Below, one piece after another: positions 6,534 to 14,811 of a DNA stretch of 17,224 nt (positions are counted from its first letter, which is position 1; each line of letters starts with the position of its first letter). Location of the stretch: NCBI GenBank assembly GCA_902470915.1, contig CABRIB010000041.1, positions 1-17,224 on the forward strand, given 5' to 3'. Under the pieces are notes generated by a model. It made no database searches. It worked only from the letters and a program-made list of their open reading frames with translations, and was not told the DNA's origin. Origin of the DNA: an uncultured Collinsella sp. Lineage in GTDB: Bacteria; Actinomycetota; Coriobacteriia; Coriobacteriales; Coriobacteriaceae. A program made the translations under genes and the position numbers.

Positions 6534-7400
6534 TTAATTGACAATATGCGAGCTCATATAGTCGATAAAGCGCCTCGTGGCGATAGGCATGGTGTCCCAG
6601 CTGCGCCAGGCGGCCACCACGTCGCGCGAGGGGGCATGCACGATGGGGCGTACGCGAATATCGGCCCGCATGCCCTCCACAGTACGACGGTAGAGCATGC
6701 TCACGCCCAGGCCCTCCTCCACCATCGCCATGATGGTGTAGTCGTCGGTCACCTCACTCGTCACGTGCGGCGACAGCCCATGCGCCGCAAATGCATCGAG
6801 CACCAGACTCTGTTCGCCCTCATCCAACAGTACAAACGGCTCGGACGCCAGGTCGGCGAGCGTCACCTTTTCCTTTGCCGCCAGCGGATGCGCGGCCGGC
6901 AACAATGCCACCAACTCGTCGTGATAGACCACGCGCTTCTCGAGCCCAGCGGTAAATCCGCGCGCCGTAAAACAAAAATCAACCACGCCATCGTGCACCC
7001 ATTGAGCGTTGCGCGTGTAATCGCCCTGCTTGAGGGTGAAGCGTACGCCCGGGTGCAGCGCCCCAAAGTCGCGAATCACACGCGGCAGCACGGTACGACT
7101 CACGTTGGTAAACGTCGCGATGCGAATATCGGTCGACGAAAGCCCCAGCAGCTCCTGGCGCTTGCCCTCGAGCTCGGCCTCGGCGGTCACAATCTGGCGC
7201 AGGTACGGCAGATATTGTTTACCGTCGCGCGTAAGCGAAACGCCCTGCTTACCGCGCTCGATAAGCGTGGTGCCCAGCTCGCGCTCGAGCGCCTTGACGG
7301 CCTGGCTCACTGCACTTTGCGTATAGCCCAACTCGTCCGCCGCGCGTTTCAGGCTGCCGCAATCGACCACCATACAAACAATCTGATACCGCGATGCCAT
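6534..7400 (-). CDS. LysR-family transcriptional regulator
   Basis: This 288-residue regulator has the LysR layout. The N-terminal winged helix-turn-helix (about residues 1-60) contains SLKRAADELGYTQSAVSQAVKALE, a linker helix follows, and the periplasmic-binding-protein-like effector domain spans about 85-285 (IRIATFTNVSRTVLP, then VALLPAAHPLA and MVEEGLGVSML). The effector is unknown. ATG 7400 has GGAGG upstream. The gene is transcribed divergently from the EamA transporter, the classic arrangement in which a LysR regulator controls its divergent neighbour and itself. It also converges with the MATE exporter, which it need not regulate. Confidence 0.95.
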   Translation of the reverse strand: MASRYQIVCMVVDCGSLKRAADELGYTQSAVSQAVKALERELGTTLIERGKQGVSLTRDGKQYLPYLRQIVTAEAELEGKRQELLGLSSTDIRIATFTNVSRTVLPRVIRDFGALHPGVRFTLKQGDYTRNAQWVHDGVVDFCFTARGFTAGLEKRVVYHDELVALLPAAHPLAAKEKVTLADLASEPFVLLDEGEQSLVLDAFAAHGLSPHVTSEVTDDYTIMAMVEEGLGVSMLYRRTVEGMRADIRVRPIVHAPSRDVVAAWRSWDTMPIATRRFIDYMSSHIVN

Positions 7401-7558
7401 CGTGCCTCCACATCAATGCAGCCGTAAAACGTTTTGCCAGCGCTTTTTCTGCCAACATTAGCGTTTCTTAATCATACTGAAGATACATTCGCTTTACTAC
7501 ATCAATATCTGGGAGCAGAATCCTTTTTACGAAACCGTTCTGTAACAAAAGGAGTCCC
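7401..7558. promoter_or_regulatory. Divergent LysR-EamA control region
   Basis: This 158-base, A+T-richer gap contains a perfect AAAACGTTTT palindrome (7426-7435) close to the LysR start. It also contains an imperfect dyad CTTAATCATACTGAAG (7467-7482) with the approximate T-N11-A symmetry of LysR-type sites. On the minus strand TATGAT within the second dyad could be a -10 box for the regulator. These are visual candidates only. Confidence 0.35.
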
Positions 7559-8461
7559 ATGGATCGCAAAAAAGCAATCGCGCTCTCATTTTCCGTTCCC
7601 GTCGCATGGGGCTTTTCGTACCCCCTCATGAAGATCGGCATGGACAGCATGAACGCCACGAGTATCGTCGCGCTGCGCTGCATCATCGCCTTTGCGGCTT
7701 GCCTGCTGCTCTTCCACAAGCACGCGTTGCGCATCAACCGTGACCTTATGGTCCGCGCCGCCATCATCGGCGCCATTATGGCAACCGAGCTCACCTGCAT
7801 GTGCCTGGGCTCCAGCCTCACCTCCGCCTCCACCGCCGGCTTTTTGCAGAGCCTGACGGTCGTGATCGTGCCGTTTGCCAACGCCGCCCTGCTGCGTCGT
7901 GCCCCCGAGCGCAAAGTGCTCATCGGCACCGCCATCGTCACCTGCGGCATGCTGCTGCTCTCGGGCGCCGACTTCACCAGCCTGAACCCGGGCGCGCTCA
8001 TCATGCTGCTCTCCGCTTTTGTCTATGCCGGCCACATCATTGTGGCGAAGCGCTTTGTCGAAGATGTCGACCCGCTGGCTCTGGGCGTTTGGCAGCTGGG
8101 CTTCGGCGGCCTGTTCTCGGGCATTGCCGCATGCGTCTTTGGCGGCTTCACGCTTCCCAGCACGCCGAGCGAGATCGTCGTTGTCGTCGCGCTCGCACTC
8201 ATCTGCTCTGCCTACGGCTTTATCACCCAGACGCTCGTGCAGCCCCACGTGCCCGCCGAGACCACCGGCTTTGCCTTCTCGCTCGAGCCGGTATGCTCCG
8301 CCGTCTTCTCGTTCTTCCTGGTCGGCGAGGTCCTGAGCCCCATCGCCTTCTTTGGCGCAGCCCTCATCCTCACCGGCGTCATGGTGGCAACCGTCGAGCT
8401 TCCGCGCCTCCGCGCGCATGGACAGGCTCGCATGGCAGGAGCGCCCGAGCACGTCTCGTAG
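7559..8461 (+). CDS. EamA/DMT superfamily transporter
   Basis: The 300-residue protein has about ten spans arranged as two EamA repeats (about residues 5-138 and 147-285). The first opens with SFSVPVAWGFSYPLMKIG and contains ALRCIIAFAACLLLF. The second contains the matching YAGHIIVAKRF, and FSLEPVCSAVFSFFLVGEVL precedes the last span, the most conserved signature of drug/metabolite exporters of this type. Likely roles are export of amino acids, metabolites or drugs; the substrate cannot be assigned. An ideal AAAAGGAG lies six bases before ATG 7559. Expression is probably controlled by the divergent LysR regulator. It is followed in the same direction by ung after 88 bases, with a separate promoter likely. 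Confidence 0.94.
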   Translation: MDRKKAIALSFSVPVAWGFSYPLMKIGMDSMNATSIVALRCIIAFAACLLLFHKHALRINRDLMVRAAIIGAIMATELTCMCLGSSLTSASTAGFLQSLTVVIVPFANAALLRRAPERKVLIGTAIVTCGMLLLSGADFTSLNPGALIMLLSAFVYAGHIIVAKRFVEDVDPLALGVWQLGFGGLFSGIAACVFGGFTLPSTPSEIVVVVALALICSAYGFITQTLVQPHVPAETTGFAFSLEPVCSAVFSFFLVGEVLSPIAFFGAALILTGVMVATVELPRLRAHGQARMAGAPEHVS

Positions 8462-8487
8462 ATCCTACTCTTCATACAGCCGTGGCA

Positions 8488-8514
8488 TAAAGGCAACCGG
8501 TGCGCCTTTACAAT
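8488..8514 (+). promoter_or_regulatory. Hairpin and probable -10 element upstream of ung
   Basis: TAAAGGC (8488-8494) and GCCTTTA (8504-8510) form a 7-bp stem with a 9-base loop that could weakly terminate the EamA transcript. TACAAT (8509-8514) overlaps its right arm and lies 35 bases before the ung start, consistent with a -10 box. The -35 region is poor. Confidence 0.4.
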
Positions 8515-8549
8515 AGATGCCAACAAAGCATCTGACGTAAAGGAGCCCC

Positions 8550-9275
8550 ATGGACGCCGCGACCCGCGACCGCAACATAGCAACTTGGTTGGGCGATGCG
8601 CCGCAGCCGGTACGTGACACTACGAACCAGCTGCTCGAGCGCATCGCCCTTTTGCGTACCGAGCAGACTATCTACCCGGCACAAGACGACATCCTCAATG
8701 CCCTCGCTTACACGCCGGCCGACCAGGTCAAAGTTGTCATCTTGGGTCAAGACCCCTATCACGGGCCCAACCAGGCCATGGGACTGTCGTTCTCGGTCCC
8801 CGCGACGCAAACCAAGTTGCCGCCGAGCCTGCGCAACATCTATAAGGAGCTCAAAGCCGATCTGGGCTGCCCCATTCCCGCCACGGGAGACCTAACCCCA
8901 TGGGCACAACAGGGCGTCCTGCTCCTCAACACTACGCTCACCGTGCGCGAGCATGCCGCCAACTCGCACGCCAAACTGGGCTGGAGCACGCTCACCGACT
9001 ACGTTATCGAACGCTGCTGTCAGCTGCCCCAGTCGGTAGTCTTTTTGGCATGGGGCCGCTTTGCCCAGCAGATGGTCGAAGGTAAGCTCGTCGCAACTGG
9101 CGCGGGCAAGGCAACCGACAAGTTCTGTCTGGCCTCCACGCACCCCTCGCCGCTTTCGGCCAACCGTGCCACGGCAGAACTCCCCGCCTTTATGGGATCG
9201 CGCCCCTTCTCGGCAGCCAATCGGCTACTCGAACAGCACGGCTCGACCCCAGTCAACTGGACTTGCCTCGGCTAA
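8550..9275 (+). CDS. ung: Uracil-DNA glycosylase, family 1
   Basis: Ung removes uracil from DNA, arising from cytosine deamination or dUMP misincorporation, and starts base excision repair. The 241-residue protein carries the water-activating motif GQDPYHG (66-72; D68 corresponds to E. coli D64), followed by PNQAMGLSFSV. LLLNTTLTV (124-132) is the uracil-recognition strand. The C-terminal HPSPLSANR (198-206) has H198 as the catalytic histidine and L202 as the intercalating leucine. All family 1 motifs are intact and the length is normal (E. coli 229). AAAGGAG lies upstream of ATG 8550. It converges with the dehydrogenase gene at a shared terminator. Confidence 0.97.
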   Translation: MDAATRDRNIATWLGDAPQPVRDTTNQLLERIALLRTEQTIYPAQDDILNALAYTPADQVKVVILGQDPYHGPNQAMGLSFSVPATQTKLPPSLRNIYKELKADLGCPIPATGDLTPWAQQGVLLLNTTLTVREHAANSHAKLGWSTLTDYVIERCCQLPQSVVFLAWGRFAQQMVEGKLVATGAGKATDKFCLASTHPSPLSANRATAELPAFMGSRPFSAANRLLEQHGSTPVNWTCLG

Positions 9276-9288
9276 AAACCGATACATC

Positions 9289-9324
9289 AAAAAAGCGCCC
9301 GACGGCTTCCCATCGGGCGCTTTT
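9289..9324. terminator. Bidirectional terminator shared by ung and the SDR gene
   Basis: A perfect 12-bp G+C-rich stem (9291-9302 with 9313-9324) closes a 10-base loop. A six-A run at 9289-9294 gives TTTTTT at the end of the minus-strand hairpin and TTTT ends it on the plus strand. The hairpin begins one base after the dehydrogenase stop codon on the minus strand and 15 bases after the ung stop, so it ends both transcripts. Confidence 0.93.
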
Positions 9325-9325
9325 C

Positions 9326-10006
9326 CTATTCGGGCCAAATAAATTGCGTGCGGCCGGCCTCGCCGCCATCGATCAGCAGGCTCTGCCCGGTCATAAACCG
9401 GTTGGTCACGCCCACAAAGTAGATCCACTCGGCAATCTCTTGGGCAGTGGCCCAGCGCCTAAGCGGCGTGAGCTCCATAATCTGGTTCCACAGATGTTCG
9501 TCTTCCATCACGCAACGGTTGAGCGGCGTGATGACGCCACCCGGGTCCACACTGTTGGCGATGGCCTGCGGCGCCAGACGGTTTGCAAGGTTCTTGGTGT
9601 AGGCGATAACGCCGCCCTTGCTGGCGGCATAGGCGGGAAACTCCGATCCCGTATGCCCACTCGCCGACCCCACATTGACCACGGATTTGATAGCCGGCGC
9701 CGGCTTGGCGGCAAGCCCCTCCCCCACAAAGGCATAGCGCTCGGTCACGTTGATGGTGCCACACAGGTTGGCGGCGATGTCGTCGGCCGAATCCTGCGTA
9801 CCGGCAACGTTCACGATCACCTGGGGTTCAAGGTCACCTGGAAACGAGTCAGGCTCGCGGACATCAACAATCAGATGGCGGTAGCACTCGTGTTTGATCG
9901 CCGCCGGCAAAAGATCAAAGCCCACGACCTCGTGGCCCTCGTCCAAAAAGCGCTGCACGCACGCGGCTCCGATACCGCCCGAAGCGCCCGTGATCAAAAC
10001 CCGCAT
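9326..10006 (-). CDS. Short-chain dehydrogenase/reductase (SDR)
   Basis: This is a 226-residue classical SDR. The Rossmann nucleotide motif is TGASGGIG (6-13), with D31 at the end of beta2 favouring NAD(H) over NADP(H). NVAG (66-69), N111, S114 or S116, Y126 and K130 (YAASK) complete the N-S-Y-K catalytic set. SVDPGGVITPL follows, as in the family's PG motif, and the protein ends with the usual SLLIDGGEAG. The substrate is unknown; the family reduces or oxidises alcohols, sugars, steroids and acyl groups. AAGGAG lies upstream of ATG 10006. It starts only nine bases after the VUT transporter gene, so the two form one transcript that ends at the terminator 9289-9324. Confidence 0.93.
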   Translation of the reverse strand: MRVLITGASGGIGAACVQRFLDEGHEVVGFDLLPAAIKHECYRHLIVDVREPDSFPGDLEPQVIVNVAGTQDSADDIAANLCGTINVTERYAFVGEGLAAKPAPAIKSVVNVGSASGHTGSEFPAYAASKGGVIAYTKNLANRLAPQAIANSVDPGGVITPLNRCVMEDEHLWNQIMELTPLRRWATAQEIAEWIYFVGVTNRFMTGQSLLIDGGEAGRTQFIWPE

Positions 10007-10015
10007 ACTTGCTCC

Positions 10016-10738
10016 TTAGGCGGTTGCGTGGCGCTCGAGGTACTCGGAACCCACATTCTCGCGCTCCCAGCCGCGCACGACCTTGTAGCCCACGGGGCTC
10101 AGGAAGACCTCGCACAGTAGCTCGGCAACAGCGCCGGTCAGCGAGCACATAAGAACCTGCACCCAGGTCCAGCCAAAGAACGTGTGACTCACCACAATGG
10201 CAAAGACCAGGTTGTCGATAAACTGGCCAACACCCGTAGACACATAGGAACGGAAGGCAAAGCTCGCAAAGTTATTCTTTTTGAGCATACGGCCGAGCGA
10301 CTGGTTGAGCGTGGAGTTAACCACGGCAGAAACGAGCATTGCCAGCGAAGAGCCCAGCACCACGTACCAGGTGCCGCCGATGGTGGCGTTAAGGGCAGTG
10401 TTGACCTCAATCATGCCCGTGTCGTAGTAGGCGCCCCACATGCCGGGCGTGAGCGAGCATGTCCAAAAGCACAGGCTCACGGCCAGGTTGACCAGCAGCG
10501 CGAGGATAGAGATTTTGATGGATGCCTTGGCGCCAAAGCGCTTGCAAATCATGTCCTGGCACAAAAACGAGACCCAGCTCACCACAAAGCCGCAATCGAG
10601 CGCCAGATACGGCAGGCTGATAAGCTCCTTGTTGGCCAGCAGGTTCATCATGATGACACTCACGAAAAACAGCGAAACCGTTGCCGCGGGAATGCTCCGC
10701 AACAGGACCTTGTAGTCCTCCATGACCTTCTTGATCAT
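10016..10738 (-). CDS. VUT family transporter (YhhQ/COG1738-like), putative vitamin or queuosine-precursor uptake
   Basis: The 240-residue membrane protein has about six spans. Recognisable VUT landmarks are SVIMMNLLANKELISLP (27-43), the segment SFLCQDMICKRFGAKASIK (57-75) corresponding to the family's D-x-x-x-x-x-(Y/F)G-x-x-x-A motif, and RSYVSTGVGQFIDNLVF (163-179), the conserved R-x-x-x-S-T-x-x-G-Q-x-x-D motif. Family members include the E. coli queuosine-precursor permease YhhQ, but other substrates occur and the protein is fairly divergent. ATG 10738 is chosen because AAAGGAG precedes it at the right distance; an upstream in-frame extension to 10882 would run through the promoter and prfC terminator. 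It is co-transcribed with the SDR, with its own promoter at 10824-10852 and a structured leader. Confidence 0.82.
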   Translation of the reverse strand: MIKKVMEDYKVLLRSIPAATVSLFFVSVIMMNLLANKELISLPYLALDCGFVVSWVSFLCQDMICKRFGAKASIKISILALLVNLAVSLCFWTCSLTPGMWGAYYDTGMIEVNTALNATIGGTWYVVLGSSLAMLVSAVVNSTLNQSLGRMLKKNNFASFAFRSYVSTGVGQFIDNLVFAIVVSHTFFGWTWVQVLMCSLTGAVAELLCEVFLSPVGYKVVRGWERENVGSEYLERHATA

Positions 10739-10757
10739 TATGTACTCCTTTGGTTTT

Positions 10758-10794
10758 AGGTTTAACGAGCAGGATATCGGACCCGAACTGCTCG
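10758..10794 (-). promoter_or_regulatory. Structured leader of the VUT-SDR operon, possible H-type pseudoknot
   Basis: In minus-strand RNA CGAGCAG (10788-10794) pairs perfectly with CTGCTCG (10766-10772) around a 15-base loop. A loop GGGT (10781-10784) can pair with AACCT in the A-rich tail (10758-10762) just upstream of the Shine-Dalgarno, giving an H-type pseudoknot. There is no U-tract, so it is not a terminator. The geometry, a short stem with an A-rich tail next to the ribosome binding site of a VUT gene, recalls preQ1 riboswitches, but the preQ1-I consensus bases are not present. Confidence 0.35.
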
Positions 10795-10823
10795 GACGCC
10801 CCGGTCTTGAGACGACGGTGGGT

Positions 10824-10852
10824 ATGATAGCCGCTCGCGCGGCATAAGGCAA
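10824..10852 (-). promoter_or_regulatory. Promoter of the VUT-SDR operon
   Basis: The -35 TTGCCT (10847-10852) and -10 TATCAT (10824-10829) on the minus strand are separated by exactly 17 bases. Transcription would start near 10817, giving a leader of about 80 bases that contains the predicted hairpin. The -35 overlaps the T-rich tail of the prfC terminator. Confidence 0.62.
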
Positions 10853-10888
10853 ACAAACGGCGCGGCAGCCCCACAGGACCACCGCGCC
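10851..10888 (-). terminator. Terminator downstream of prfC
   Basis: GGCGCGG (10882-10888 read on minus) pairs with CCGCGCC (10859-10865). An inner GUCC/GGGC pairing extends the stem, and it is followed by GTTTGTTT. It lies seven bases past the prfC stop, and separates prfC from the VUT-SDR transcript. The tail is interrupted by Gs, so termination may be partial. Confidence 0.65.
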
Positions 10889-10894
10889 AATGCG

Positions 10895-12508
<1,614 letters not shown>

Positions 12509-12555
12509 GCGGATCCTTTCTTGCATTGAGTGCATTACGTCGTTGTAACCGCACT

Positions 12556-12561
12556 ATTGTA
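12556..12561 (-). promoter_or_regulatory. Probable -10 element for prfC
   Basis: TACAAT on the minus strand lies 48 bases upstream of the prfC ATG. The -35 region is not convincing. The rest of the 227-base gap (12509-12735) contains a 9-base direct repeat CGGGCTGTC (12623-12631 and 12637-12645) and the GntR operon operator. Confidence 0.45.
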
Positions 12562-12657
12562 GCCGCGAAATGCTGCAGCAGGGCACCTATCAGGACAAAT
12601 TCATCAGCTGAGACATGGGCGACGGGCTGTCAGCGGCGGGCTGTCCCAATTTCCCTC

Positions 12658-12713
12658 TTGCGCAACTGTGCATAGTGTATATATACTGTGCTTACCGGTT
12701 ATATACACGTGTA
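12658..12713 (+). promoter_or_regulatory. Promoter and inverted-repeat operator of the GntR-ABC operon
   Basis: A -35-like TTGCGC (12658-12663) and a -10 TATACT (12682-12687) are 18 bases apart. The -10 is embedded in an inverted repeat: GTGTATATA (12675-12683) and TATATACAC (12700-12708), perfect 9-base arms 16 bases apart. A second palindrome, TACACGTGTA, covers 12704-12713, and GTATATATAC is itself self-complementary. YtrA-type GntR regulators bind such dyads over their own promoters, so autorepression is likely. Confidence 0.65.
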
Positions 12714-12735
12714 GCCCATCAGCTAAGGAGCCGCT

Positions 12736-13116
12736 GTGGACATTATCCTATCCAATTCGAGTGACAAGCCCATCTACGAGCAGATAACCTCGCAGGTCAA
12801 GTCCCAGATCCTTTCGGGCGCACTCGCCGCGGGAGTCAAACTTCCCAGCATCCGCGCGCTCGCAAGCGACCTGGGTGTGAGTGTCATCACCACCAAGCGC
12901 GCCTACGCCGACCTAGAGCAACTCGGGTTTATCTGTACCGTGCAGGGCAAAGGCTGCTTTGTCGCCGAGGGCAACCAAGAGCTCTTGCGCGAAAACCAGC
13001 TCTGCCATGTCGAGGAGCTGCTTGCACAGGCAGCGACACAGGCAGAAGCCCTGGGCGTCACGCGCGGCAAGCTGCACGAAATGCTCGACCTTGTTGCCCC
13101 CGAAACCATGCAGTAG
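12736..13116 (+). CDS. GntR-family regulator, YtrA type
   Basis: This 126-residue regulator has a GntR winged helix (about residues 11-77: KPIYEQITSQVKSQILSGAL, then LPSIRALASDLGVSVITTKRAY and GKGCFVAEGN). A short C-terminal helical region of about 50 residues replaces the large effector domain of other GntR classes, which defines the YtrA subfamily. These proteins repress a linked ABC transporter operon and are relieved by envelope stress in B. subtilis (ytrA). The start is GTG 12736 with AAGGAG five bases upstream. The ABC ATPase follows after 23 bases, so GntR, ATPase and permease form one operon. Confidence 0.93.
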   Translation: MDIILSNSSDKPIYEQITSQVKSQILSGALAAGVKLPSIRALASDLGVSVITTKRAYADLEQLGFICTVQGKGCFVAEGNQELLRENQLCHVEELLAQAATQAEALGVTRGKLHEMLDLVAPETMQ

Positions 13117-13139
13117 CCATCTGCAAGAAAGGCTATCCC

Positions 13140-14021
13140 ATGCAAAACTTGCTAGAACTCAAAGATGTCTCACGCCGTGTAAGCAACCGTTTTTCGCTGC
13201 GCGACGTCACACTTGCCGTGGAGCCCGGCCAGATTGTTGGCTTTGTGGGCGCAAACGGCGCCGGCAAAACAACGACGATCCGAGCCGCGCTCGGGCTTAT
13301 TAAGCTCGATGCCGGCGAGGTGCGTCTATTTGGGCAGCGCTGCGATGCCAACGCGCCCAATGAATCGCAACACCACCTGCGCTCCCGCGTCGGTCTTGTC
13401 CTGGACACGTGTCCCTTCCCTTCCACGCTCAAGGTGGCCGAGGTTGAAGCGCTCGTAGGCTCAGCGTACCCCACCTGGAACCACGACACGTTCGCCGGCC
13501 TCATCGACCGATTTGGCTTGGATCCCAAGGCAAAGGTCAAGAATCTCTCCCGCGGCATGGGCATGAAACTGCAGCTTGCATGCGCGCTCAGCCACAAGGC
13601 CGAGCTGCTCATCTTGGACGAAGCTACCGCAGGCCTCGATCCCATGGCGCGCGAGGAGCTGCTCGATGAGCTGCTCTCCTTTGTCGCCGACGGACAGCGC
13701 AGCGTGTTGTTCTCGAGCCACATTACATCCGATCTTGAACGCGCCGCCGACCGTGTCGTCTGCATCGATAGCGGCTCGATTGTGTTCGACATGCCGCGCG
13801 AGGACATTACCGACCGCGCCGGCATTGCCCACTGCACCCAGGCGCAAGCTGCCGAACTGATGGCTTGTGTCGAGGGCGCCCGCGCCACCCGTCATGCCTA
13901 CAGCGTTGACGTGCTCGTGCCCAATCGCCGCGAAGCGCTCGAGGCCTTTCCCGAGATTCCCTGTGATCGGATTTCCATCGATGACTACCTGCGCCTTACG
14001 CTGAAAGGAGCCTCCAAATGA
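13140..14021 (+). CDS. ABC transporter ATP-binding protein (YtrB/BcrA-like)
   Basis: The 293-residue ATPase of a heteromeric ABC-2 exporter has Walker A GANGAGKT (37-44), an atypical signature LSRGM (136-140, normally LSGGQ), Walker B LLILDE (156-161), D-loop AGLD (164-167) and switch histidine H194 (SSH). At the Q-loop position the usual glutamine appears replaced by aspartate (GLVLDTCPFP, D89), a variation I associate with this GntR-linked ABC subfamily. About 90 extra residues after the H-loop form the family's C-terminal extension. ATG 13140 has GAAAGG upstream. The stop codon overlaps the permease start by four bases (ATGA, 14018-14021), implying translational coupling. Substrate unknown; homologous systems act in antimicrobial peptide or cell-envelope stress response. 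Confidence 0.94.
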   Translation: MQNLLELKDVSRRVSNRFSLRDVTLAVEPGQIVGFVGANGAGKTTTIRAALGLIKLDAGEVRLFGQRCDANAPNESQHHLRSRVGLVLDTCPFPSTLKVAEVEALVGSAYPTWNHDTFAGLIDRFGLDPKAKVKNLSRGMGMKLQLACALSHKAELLILDEATAGLDPMAREELLDELLSFVADGQRSVLFSSHITSDLERAADRVVCIDSGSIVFDMPREDITDRAGIAHCTQAQAAELMACVEGARATRHAYSVDVLVPNRREALEAFPEIPCDRISIDDYLRLTLKGASK

Positions 14022-14716
14022 AACGCGCCTTTATGTCCGAGACCGCTATCATGCGCTCGTTTCTTCCGAGCATCGCCGGCGTCGGCCTGTTCATCTTCGT
14101 CGTGCTGACCCTTGCCAACGCGACAGATGGGGATTCCGGCATGAGTGCCGGCACCTGTGCGGTCAGCGCCATGTCGCCCATCATGATCATGAGCTCGCTG
14201 GCTGGCTACGATAACCAAAACGGCTGGGAGCGCTATCGAGCAACGCTGCCCTTCTCGCGCAAAGACATCATCTGCGCGCGATACCTGTGCATTATTGTCT
14301 TCTCGGTCGTCATGGCATGCGCGGCTACGCTTCTGAACATCCTCGCCCTTCCGTTCTTCGATCACATGGGCATCCCTTCGACAGACCAGACGGTCTTTGA
14401 GATCGCAACCGCCTCGGCGGCATCGATGCTCATCTCCCTCATGATGGTGTTTTTGGCGCAGCCGATATTCTTCCGATTTGGCCATATGGAGGCGCTGCGC
14501 CTATCCGTCGGCCTGTTTGCCCTGCTTGGCTGCGGCACCATGGCAATGCTGAGCTCCTCCAACCCCATCAGCAACTGGCTCATGTCGATTGCCGGAGCGA
14601 GTCCCGATCCCGCCGTCCTTGGCTGTCTGTGTGCAGGAATTGCAGTACTGGCGCTCGCACTATGTGCAATCAGCTGCGCTGTCAGCACCAAGGTCTATCG
14701 GGCACGCGATTTGTAG
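14018..14716 (+). CDS. ABC-2 type transporter permease
   Basis: The 232-residue membrane protein has about six spans: residues about 15-37 (FLPSIAGVGLFIFVVLTL), a second with PIMIMSSL, YLCIIVFSVVMACAATLLNIL, ASMLISLMMVFLAQP, SVGLFALLGCGTMAML, and AVLGCLCAGIAVLALALCAIS. Between spans 2 and 3 is DNQNGWERYRATLPFSRKDIICARY, the characteristic segment of ABC-2 permeases linked to YtrA/BcrA systems (W-x-x-Y-x-x-x-L-P, then R-x-x-I-x-x-x-Y). It pairs with the overlapping upstream ATPase to form an exporter. It converges with the ClC gene across 95 bases in which I see no clear terminator. Confidence 0.9.
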   Translation: MKRAFMSETAIMRSFLPSIAGVGLFIFVVLTLANATDGDSGMSAGTCAVSAMSPIMIMSSLAGYDNQNGWERYRATLPFSRKDIICARYLCIIVFSVVMACAATLLNILALPFFDHMGIPSTDQTVFEIATASAASMLISLMMVFLAQPIFFRFGHMEALRLSVGLFALLGCGTMAMLSSSNPISNWLMSIAGASPDPAVLGCLCAGIAVLALALCAISCAVSTKVYRARDL

Positions 14717-14811
14717 CCATACGAAACTTGACCCACGTAGGCCACAATCGGTCGCAATCGCCCATCCGCAAATCCATGGCAAACGGCATGTCCCCGGCGT
14801 GCGCCACCGTA

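Noticed and set aside
7586..8452. 288-codon minus-strand frame opposite the EamA gene
   Set aside because: It is a shadow rich in Gly, Ala, Asp and Glu, as is usual opposite hydrophobic membrane genes with strong third-position G+C, and no ribosome binding site is evident.
10758..10794. Direct call of a preQ1-I riboswitch
   Set aside because: The stem and tail geometry is suggestive, but the conserved loop and tail bases of the known class are not recognisable, so it is reported only as a candidate structured leader.
10739..10882. N-terminal extension of the VUT gene to 10882
   Set aside because: The extension would cover a good promoter, the leader and most of the prfC terminator, and the encoded residues are not membrane-like. 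ATG 10738 has the ribosome binding site.
12623..12645. Nine-base direct repeat CGGGCTGTC as a CRISPR or regulatory array
   Set aside because: Only two copies 14 bases apart occur. It is noted in the prfC entry but is too little to call an array or operator.
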